From SKKL01 sp046543225 (GTDB lineage: Bacteria > Actinomycetota > Acidimicrobiia > Acidimicrobiales > SKKL01), in the NCBI GenBank assembly GCA_046543225.1, contig JBKGZW010000075.1, positions 1 through 13,945 of the forward strand: a stretch of DNA of 13,945 nucleotides, written 5' to 3'. Each line of letters begins with the position of its first letter. Position 1 is the stretch's first letter. A program made the position numbers and the translations under genes. The notes under the pieces were generated by a model. The model ran no database searches, was not told the DNA's origin, and saw nothing but the letters and a program-made list of their open reading frames with translations. This document shows positions 9,508 through 13,945 of the stretch, piece after piece.

Positions 9508-10302
9508 ATGCCGGTCGCCTCCACCACCGACGACGTCGACATCCACTACGACGTCGGTGGGAGCGGCCCGCCGATCGTGCTCGTCCACGGCCTCACCGAC
9601 TCCTCTGCCGACTGGGGCCCGATCGACGAGCGACTCGCCGTCGATCACACCGTGGTGCGCCTCGACCTGCGGGGGCACGGGCGGTCCGGTGACAGCGACG
9701 ACTACTCACCCCTCGGGATGGCCCACGACGTCGAGGCCGTGGTCGACGCCAGCGGGATCGAGCCTCCGCTCGTCGTCGGTCACTCGCTCGGCGCGGTGGT
9801 CGCCACCGCCTATGCCGCCGGAGCGCCGACCCGGGGCGTGGTGAGCATCGACCAGAGCCTGCGGTTCTCGGACTCCGCCGCCACGATCCGCCAGCTCGAA
9901 CACCAGCTTCGGGGCAGTGGGTTCCACGCCGCGCTGCACGCCCTGTTCCGTCACCTCGACGGCCCGCTGGTGCCCGACTCGCTCCGCTCCCGACTCGCCA
10001 CCAACCGCGACACCGCCCGACCCGAGGTGGTGCTCGGTGTGTGGGAGCTCACCTTCTCGACCTCCGACGAGGACCTCGACGGTCTGGCCGCCATGGTCGC
10101 GCCCGGCGTCACCGTGCCCCACCTGTCGATCTTCGGCAACGACCCCGGCGACGACTACGCCGCCTGGCTCACCGGTCTCATCCCCCAGGCCCAGGTCGAG
10201 CTCTGGGACGGGCACGGCCACTACCCGCACCTGGTCGACCCCGACCGGTTCGTGGACCGGCTGGCGCGGTTCGAGACCGCGAGCGCGGGGCCGCCGAGCT
10301 AG
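9508..10302 (+). CDS. Alpha/beta-fold hydrolase
   Basis: This 264-residue protein has the alpha/beta-hydrolase layout. HGL at residues 27-29 fits the oxyanion-hole region, and DLRGHGRSG at 53-61 is the usual strand-4 motif. The nucleophile elbow is GHSLG (91-95), with Ser93 as the predicted nucleophile. Asp212 in FGNDPGDD is a plausible acid and His238 in GHGHYPHLVDPDRF the likely catalytic His. A cap-like helical segment spans about residues 120-190. There is no signal peptide, so it is probably cytoplasmic. The substrate cannot be told from sequence; esterase, haloperoxidase-like and epoxide-hydrolase-like relatives share these motifs. It lies 37 bases after nuoN on the same strand without a clear Shine-Dalgarno, so it may be read through from the nuo operon. 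A functional link to complex I is not implied. Confidence 0.88.
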   Translation: MPVASTTDDVDIHYDVGGSGPPIVLVHGLTDSSADWGPIDERLAVDHTVVRLDLRGHGRSGDSDDYSPLGMAHDVEAVVDASGIEPPLVVGHSLGAVVATAYAAGAPTRGVVSIDQSLRFSDSAATIRQLEHQLRGSGFHAALHALFRHLDGPLVPDSLRSRLATNRDTARPEVVLGVWELTFSTSDEDLDGLAAMVAPGVTVPHLSIFGNDPGDDYAAWLTGLIPQAQVELWDGHGHYPHLVDPDRFVDRLARFETASAGPPS

Positions 10303-10495
10303 CTAGCCGGAGGCGGAGGCTGCCGCAGGTCTCCCATCCACAGGTTCCGGCACGGAACGCCCCCATCGGGCACTTCCTGCCGGCAGTTCGGCTACCCCCC
10401 GGCTCCCGGCGGCCGTGGCAGCAATACCGCAAGGGTTGAACTGACCGTTGACAGCCAACTCGGCTGTGCACGCAACGCGCCCTGATAGGTCTGGC
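10303..10495. other. Convergent intergenic region between the nuo block and the toxin-like region
   Basis: This stretch of 193 bases separates the plus-strand hydrolase stop from the stop of the first minus-strand gene. I see no convincing gene. It contains several small inverted repeats: GTTCC/GGAAC around a 5-base loop (10344-10358), the 10-base palindrome CTGCCGGCAG (10377-10386) and ACAGCC/GGCTGT (10451-10467). Convergent gene ends are a natural site for bidirectional termination. Confidence 0.6.
10451..10467 (-). terminator. Candidate hairpin downstream of the minus-strand gene cluster
   Basis: ACAGCC at 10451-10456 and GGCTGT at 10462-10467 form a perfect 6-base-pair stem with a 5-base loop, 29 bases beyond the stop of the small membrane protein gene. 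There is no U-tract on either side, so a classical intrinsic terminator is not shown. Termination in high-G+C actinobacteria often lacks a U-tract, so the hairpin remains a weak candidate that could act in either direction. Confidence 0.25.
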
Positions 10496-10756
10496 TCAGC
10501 TCTCACCTTCGCTGCGTGGCGGGCGTCTGCTCCGTCGAGCTGGCTCAGGTCGACCTCGTTGGTGGATCGCGTACGCTCCCGCTGCAAGGCCAGCGAGAAT
10601 GATCGCTCCACTGAGGATTGGCTCGAGCGGCTCGCCGGCGATCCATCTCCGGCGCTCGAACAGCACCGCACCGGCAACCATCACCAGGACGGCACGAGTC
10701 AACCAGATGCGGTGGCGTACCGTCACGCGATCACCAAGGCGCCGCAACGAACTCAC
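10496..10756 (-). CDS. Small two-helix membrane protein, candidate immunity partner
   Basis: I do not recognise a family. The 86-residue product has two hydrophobic segments: TM1 at about residues 18-34 (WLTRAVLVMVAGAVLF) and TM2 at about 46-64 (PILSGAIILAGLAAGAYAI). They are separated by a short charged turn with ERRR and followed by a very basic Arg/Pro tail. By the positive-inside rule both ends may face the cytoplasm. The GTG at 10756 gives the longest form and overlaps the end of the RHS-type ORF by 26 bases. A second GTG at 10726, 4 bases after the RHS stop and preceded by GGTGA, gives a 76-residue form and looks at least as plausible. Its position immediately after a toxin-type C-terminus is the usual place for an immunity gene, so it may protect against that region's activity; this is inferred from context only. 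Confidence 0.55.
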   Translation of the reverse strand: MSSLRRLGDRVTVRHRIWLTRAVLVMVAGAVLFERRRWIAGEPLEPILSGAIILAGLAAGAYAIHQRGRPEPARRSRRPPRSEGES

Positions 10757-12545
10757 ACCCTGCGTCGTAGACGGTGCTCCCAGCTGCTACCGGCGGGACA
10801 ACGCGCGCTGCACCACGAATCGCCGAGACTCCTTCACCCGCCGCTGCCACGCCCAGAACGCGGAGCATCCGCTGGTTCGCCCGACCAGGGTCACCCTTGA
10901 TGGCATCGGCAACCGCCCGTCCTACGTCACCGAAGCCAAGCGTACGCGACGCCTCCTGGTATTCGCATGCAAGTAGGTCGGTCGCCACCTTCCAGACAGG
11001 GCCTCCGCTCAAGTCCCACACGAAGGATCCGAAGCTCTTGTCGACGTGGAGCCGTTCGCGGAGCGCGGCGTTGTGCTCCTCGATCCCTTGTAGGACCTCG
11101 CGGGCTCGCTGCTCTCGCTCACGGGCCGACGCATCGCGCGCCGCGACGAACTCGTCGCCGCAGTGGTCGGTGTAGGTGAGACCGCGTCGGGGATCCCAAC
11201 CATCGCGCACCCGCAGGTGTACTGCCTCGCCAGCCGCGACCGCGTTGCGGACAGCCGCTTCGAAGACCGAGTGGCTGTCGAACTGAGTCTCAATGAGCGT
11301 GCGTGACGCCCCGCACATCTCCTCTGCCCGCGACTCCCGCTGTCGCGGCTGCCACTCAGGGGCGTTGTCGTCGGGGCGGAGGCCCAATGGGTCGACCTGG
11401 GTGTGGGGACCGTTGTTGGCGTAGTGGTAGCGGTTGGCGACGGTGGGAGTGCCGGGCACGCCGTGGAGGGGGTCAGGGCTGGTGAAGGTGTGGAGGCCGG
11501 GGTGGTAGTCGCGGTTGCGGAGATGGATCACCCCGTCGATGGTCAGCTCGCCGCGGTAGCCGAGGCCGAACCGGGCTGGTGCGACGGTGCCTTCGGGGTT
11601 GCCCCAGGGGTCGTAGCCCTCGAGGAAGTAGTGGTTGAGGTTGCTGGCGTTGGGGTCTCGGTTGACCCCGCCGAGCCAGACCGGTCCGTAGTGGACCCCG
11701 ACCGCCCCGGTGGGCCCCTGGAGATAGGACACCAGGCCGTCGCGGTCGCCCATTTGTTGGGTGGCCAGCACCGGCCCAGCCGCCCGGGAGCGGTCCCAGG
11801 CGATCGGTTGGGTGCCGTCGCCGGGGTCGAGGGTCACCAGGTAGCGGCCGCCGTCATAGACCCGCTCGGTGGTGCGGGCCTCACCATCCCAGTGCGCGGT
11901 GATCTCAGTCGCCAGACCACGGGGGTCGTAGTCCGCGGCGAACACCGGGGTCGACGCCAACCGGGCCTCGACCAGGCGTCCGTCGGGATCGTGGTCGAAG
12001 CTGGTGGGTACCACCCATCCGTTGGTCCAGTAGCTGGTCCCATCGACGGGTTGGCCGTCGGCATCGAAGTTGGTGTGGCGGGCCTCATCGCCGGCGTCGG
12101 TGCTCGACGCGCTGTGGGTGATCAGGCCCCGGGTGTTGTAGGTCCAGGACCACTGCTCCCCGCCACGTTGGCGTTCGATCAGCTGACCAGCAGGGTCATA
12201 GGCGAGGGTCTCGACGGTGCCGTTAGCCCACCCGGATGCGATGACCGTGCTGGTCATAGCCGAACGTGGTGTGCTCCTGTTGGCCCGCAACCTCGACCAG
12301 CGCACCGTTGCGATTCCACCCATAGCTGGTCTCCCCAGTCGGATCAGCGACCTGGGTCTGGCGGCCGAGGCTGTCATACCAACGCTTGACCACCGCATCC
12401 TCGTCCACACCAGGGGCCGACCAACGCTGCTCACGGACCGAATCGCCCGGCCAATGCTGGCGGGACTCCACGCGCCCGGACCACGTCGGGATCCGAAGAG
12501 CCCTCGTAGAAGCTGGCGCCCGACGGGAATTGCTAGCCGCATCAT
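10731..12545 (-). CDS. RHS/YD-repeat protein, truncated and frameshifted, with an unassigned C-terminal region
   Basis: RHS proteins form a hollow shell around a C-terminal toxin that is released after the core motif. In this 604-residue ORF, residues about 105-322 are YD repeats (TLAYDPAGQLIERQ, FDHDPDGRLVEAR, ADYDPRGLATEI, YDPWGNPEG). Residues 323-391 are the RHS-associated core, with RNRDYHPGLHTFTSPDPLHG and the terminal DPLGLRP. Residues 392-604 follow the core where toxins sit; they hold four Cys (411, 462, 527, 597) and a charged helical stretch at about 470-500, but I recognise no toxin family. Residues 1-104 are Arg/Ser-rich nonsense because the true repeat frame upstream is shifted by one base near 12225-12235. 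The shell part is far shorter than a full RHS protein (over 1000 residues), so this is probably an orphan C-terminal module or pseudogene. Confidence 0.75.
   Translation of the reverse strand: MMRLAIPVGRQLLRGLFGSRRGPGAWSPASIGRAIRSVSSVGRPLVWTRMRWSSVGMTASAARPRSLIRLGRPAMGGIATVRWSRLRANRSTPRSAMTSTVIASGWANGTVETLAYDPAGQLIERQRGGEQWSWTYNTRGLITHSASSTDAGDEARHTNFDADGQPVDGTSYWTNGWVVPTSFDHDPDGRLVEARLASTPVFAADYDPRGLATEITAHWDGEARTTERVYDGGRYLVTLDPGDGTQPIAWDRSRAAGPVLATQQMGDRDGLVSYLQGPTGAVGVHYGPVWLGGVNRDPNASNLNHYFLEGYDPWGNPEGTVAPARFGLGYRGELTIDGVIHLRNRDYHPGLHTFTSPDPLHGVPGTPTVANRYHYANNGPHTQVDPLGLRPDDNAPEWQPRQRESRAEEMCGASRTLIETQFDSHSVFEAAVRNAVAAGEAVHLRVRDGWDPRRGLTYTDHCGDEFVAARDASAREREQRAREVLQGIEEHNAALRERLHVDKSFGSFVWDLSGGPVWKVATDLLACEYQEASRTLGFGDVGRAVADAIKGDPGRANQRMLRVLGVAAAGEGVSAIRGAARVVPPVAAGSTVYDAGCEFVAAPW
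12223..12474 (-). pseudogene. Upstream YD-repeat segment of the RHS gene in the shifted frame
   Basis: In a different minus-strand frame from the RHS core, this stretch encodes RHS-like sequence: GRVESRQHWPGD, VVKRWYDSLGRQTQVADPTG, SYGWNRNGALVEVAG and TTFGYDQHGHRIRV, ending at a TAA at 12223-12225. Removing one G from the GTGGGC at about 12226-12231 (minus sense) would join HRIRV directly to ANGTVETLAYDPAG and give a continuous repeat. The simplest reading is one gene broken by a single-base insertion, or a homopolymer sequencing error. Sequence upstream of about 12474 does not look like RHS in any single frame. Confidence 0.7.
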
Positions 12546-12844
12546 GGGACGTACCGAAGGCGCCCTTCGCTGAAGTATCGAACCTTCGCGTTGGACATCT
12601 GCGTTTCGATCGCGCGGGCGAGTAGAAGTCCCTCTGCGTCAAGCGCGTCGATCAGATCCGCCGTCGGGCTCGACCCACGCTCGGCGTCGTCAAGCGGGAT
12701 GATGGCCTTGTATCTTGCGTTCCAGTCGCGGATGCGATCGCCGAGGTTCTCGGTCAGCCCGACCTCCTCGGGAACCACGGTTCCAACGAAGTCGTCGCGA
12801 AGCGCGGACTGCGTGTAGTCGGCGGCAAGAGTCAGATACCGCAT
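12542..12844 (-). CDS. Candidate immunity protein of toxin-like module 2 (100 residues)
   Basis: I do not recognise a named family. The 100-residue product is soluble and acidic, probably mostly helical, with DRIRDWNARYKAIIPLDDAERG at about residues 36-57 and KVRYFSEGRLRYVP at 87-100, and composition typical of small cytoplasmic immunity or regulatory proteins. The ATG at 12844 is preceded by GGGGAGG (minus sense, 12848-12854), a good ribosome binding site. The frame is open further upstream, and a GTG at 12973 would give a 143-residue protein including the toxin-like tail of the preceding segment, but that GTG has no ribosome site. I therefore favour the ATG. The stop is followed immediately by the degraded start of the RHS fragment. 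Confidence 0.55.
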   Translation of the reverse strand: MRYLTLAADYTQSALRDDFVGTVVPEEVGLTENLGDRIRDWNARYKAIIPLDDAERGSSPTADLIDALDAEGLLLARAIETQMSNAKVRYFSEGRLRYVP

Positions 12845-13135
12845 CAGCCTCCCCACGAACGTCCTGTGGAGGATCGTGCCTGTATCGGGGTTGAGCGCGA
12901 TCTCAAAGAAGCCGTCCTTCCCGTTGACGGACCCTGGTGTCCGGTAGAGCAGCGACCCGTCCGCCTGCCGCACCGGTGTGGATCTGAGGATGACATCGTC
13001 ATAGGAGTAGGGGAAGCTGTGACTGACCGGGTCTTGGAGCCCTCGAGCCCGAATCCGCGAGGACCGGAACCGGGACCGCTCACCGGTCTCGGCATCGACA
13101 CGACGGTCGTCGACCCGCGGGCCCGCGCGGGACGG
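12845..13135 (-). pseudogene. Toxin-like C-terminal tail, module 2 (no start, 5' truncated)
   Basis: This frame is open from a TAG at 13136-13138 down to, and in frame with, the downstream immunity-like gene. The last 65 or so residues look like genuine protein: LQDPVSHSFPYSYDDVILRS, TPGSVNGKDGFFEI and ALNPDTGTILHRTFVG. The DP..SHSF opening and GFFEI..NP.TG.I.HR.F end are reminiscent of C-terminal domains of polymorphic toxins, though I cannot name a family. Upstream of about 13045 the reading becomes Arg-rich and another frame looks equally plausible, suggesting further frame damage. A TGA overlapping the downstream ATG (TGATG) exists in the +1 frame, so the two parts may once have been separate, overlapping genes. 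Confidence 0.4.
12848..12854 (-). promoter_or_regulatory. Shine-Dalgarno upstream of the module 2 immunity-like gene
   Basis: On the minus strand GGGGAGG is followed by CTG and then ATG. The spacing of 3 bases is short, but no other site is near. It argues for translation starting at 12844 rather than at the GTG at 12973. Confidence 0.5.
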
Positions 13136-13216
13136 CTACTGCTCCGGACACGACGAGGAAGGTACGTCGTGCTCCCAGGCAGGTGGCCGATCCACAAGTT
13201 CAGGCCATACCTCGAT

Positions 13217-13567
13217 TCAAGCCTCATCCAGACGCGCGGCGAGCGCATCACCCTCGGCGGTGTTCTCAAGCCAGCAGACCTCACCTAGGTCGGGAAACCT
13301 CCCGAGGTCCCGCCAAGATGCCTCCACTCGTCGAAGTGCCTGATCAGTGTCTGCATCCCAGGGGAAGAACCCGCCGTCAGTAACGTCACCGATCCGCATC
13401 ATCTCGTCGCGGAGCACGGCGTCAATGAGCTCGACCGACTTGTCACGCACCTCATCGTCGGACTCCGCGCCCCCAACGTCGCGTGCGATCCAAGCGACGT
13501 CGGCGGCCATGACCCAATCGTCCTGGCCGCGCTCAAGTAGAGCTCGGATCATGCGGTCGGTGGTCAT
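13217..13567 (-). CDS. Candidate immunity protein of toxin-like module 1 (116 residues)
   Basis: This 116-residue soluble acidic protein resembles conserved small proteins seen beside actinobacterial polymorphic toxins, though I cannot name the family. It opens with a helical region (MTTDRMIRALLERGQDDWVM), then VRDKSVELIDAVLRDEMMRI (about 40-59), a GDVTDGGFFPWD turn (60-71), a helix with two Trp-containing turns (RRVEASWRDLGRFPDLGEVC) and CWLENTAEGDALA near the end. No signal peptide or membrane segment is present. The ATG at 13567 overlaps the TGA of the upstream toxin-like tail in the form ATGA, the arrangement typical of translationally coupled toxin/immunity pairs. There is no strong Shine-Dalgarno, which fits coupling. 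Intact length and coherent composition suggest it is still a working gene. Confidence 0.7.
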   Translation of the reverse strand: MTTDRMIRALLERGQDDWVMAADVAWIARDVGGAESDDEVRDKSVELIDAVLRDEMMRIGDVTDGGFFPWDADTDQALRRVEASWRDLGRFPDLGEVCWLENTAEGDALAARLDEA

Positions 13568-13758
13568 GGATCAACGTGGACCTTGCTCGTCCTGCCATCG
13601 GGCAGCCGTTTGTCGATCGTCGGACCGCCTGAGCTAGATGTACCCCTTGGGCCGACAGTCGTACCGTCAGGGAGCCGCACGAGCTTGCCTGGATAGGTTG
13701 AGTCCAGCTGGGTGCCGCCACGAAAACCGGCCCGCCGCTCCCGCCACCTTCTGCCCCC
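13564..13758 (-). pseudogene. Toxin-like C-terminal tail, module 1 (5' end lost or frameshifted)
   Basis: The frame is open between a TGA at 13759-13761 and a TGA at 13564-13566. The last 50 residues read as real protein: GFRGGTQLDSTYPGKLVRLP, DGTTVGPRGTSSSGGPTIDK and RLPDGRTSKVHVDP. This pattern (PGK.V.LPDGT.VG..., SGGPTID, K.HV) recalls the final strands of some polymorphic toxin C-terminal domains, but no specific activity can be assigned. The residues just upstream are Arg-rich, while another frame reads DGEGAEGGGSGGPVF and stays open to the right edge, so a frame break near 13700-13758 is likely. The stop overlaps the immunity-like ATG by four bases. Confidence 0.45.
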
Positions 13759-13761
13759 TCA

Positions 13762-13945
13762 CCGTCGCCGTGGCACGGAAACCTAGGGTCGACGGGACCA
13801 AGCGTCAAGCGACCACTGGCCGCGACGTCGCGCCCGCGGCGGTCACCGAGACCGGAAGTGAAGGTCGGCCAGCGCCATCTCACCCGACCCCAGGCCCCGA
13901 GCCACCAGCACGCACCGGGACCGATGGCCGTGGTCGGGACCGAGC
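13762..13945 (-). other. Right-edge stretch with no recognised gene
   Basis: One minus-strand frame (continuing to 13533) is open to the window edge, but its Arg/Gly/Trp-rich translation matches nothing I recognise. It may be the out-of-frame or degraded body of the module 1 toxin gene. Sequence to the right would be needed to tell. Confidence 0.3.

Noticed and set aside
10448..10476. TTGACA at 10448-10453 as a plus-strand -35 box
   Set aside because: No acceptable -10 sequence at 16-18 bases spacing and no downstream plus-strand gene.
10448..10976. Plus-strand open frames opposite the small membrane protein gene
   Set aside because: Polar, Arg/Thr-rich translations with no domains; the minus-strand reading has two clear hydrophobic helices and fits the end of the RHS gene.
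11403..12389. 328-residue plus-strand open frame opposite the RHS gene
   Set aside because: It is Val/Gly/Ala-rich and mirrors the RHS coding frame on the other strand, which has real YD repeats and a core domain.
12866..13288. 140-residue plus-strand open frame opposite modules 1 and 2
   Set aside because: No ribosome site or recognisable domain. It lies opposite the toxin-like tail and the end of the 116-residue gene, whose minus-strand readings are far more protein-like.
13533..13883. 116-residue minus-strand open frame at the right edge
   Set aside because: Its 3' half is out of frame with the convincing tail ending at 13564 and reads Ser/Arg-rich. Its 5' half may be part of a degraded gene but is not a gene in itself.

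Overview
The window is about 70% G+C by eye, with actinobacterial codon choice. Gene content suggests a free-living aerobic or facultative actinobacterium. The Nuo subunits look most like those of deep-branching actinobacteria such as Acidimicrobiia, but that placement is an impression from protein style, not a search result.

Positions 1-9470 (plus strand) hold the distal two thirds of a 14-gene respiratory complex I operon in canonical order: the 3' part of nuoG, then nuoH, I, J, K, L, M and N. Genes overlap by 1-4 bases or lie within 10 bases of each other, so they form one translationally coupled transcript. NuoG and NuoI belong to the peripheral electron-transfer arm. NuoH, J, K, L, M and N form the proton-translocating membrane arm, with the expected membrane Glu and Lys residues in place. 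Three subunits carry unusual low-complexity additions: an acidic linker of about 87 residues in NuoG, a Glu/Ala linker of about 40 residues in NuoL, and a His/Asp-rich tail on NuoI. An alpha/beta-hydrolase gene (9508-10302) follows nuoN on the same strand.

A short convergent intergenic region (10303-10495) with small inverted repeats separates this housekeeping block from a different landscape. From 10496 to the right edge every recognisable coding segment is on the minus strand, and the region looks like a polymorphic-toxin (RHS) module array in decay. Read in the minus direction it contains: (1) a toxin-like C-terminal tail whose stop overlaps a 116-residue candidate immunity gene; (2) a second toxin-like tail, in frame with a 100-residue candidate immunity gene that has its own ribosome binding site; (3) a truncated RHS protein with YD repeats, a frameshift, the RHS core ending in DPLGLRP, and a C-terminal region of about 213 residues that I cannot assign, overlapped by a small two-helix membrane protein. 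The missing 5' ends, the frame breaks and the tandem tail/immunity units fit orphan modules displaced downstream of a larger rhs gene that would lie beyond the right edge. The toxin and immunity roles are inferred from architecture and context, not from assignment to named families.

No rRNA, tRNA, CRISPR array, insertion sequence or integrase was seen.
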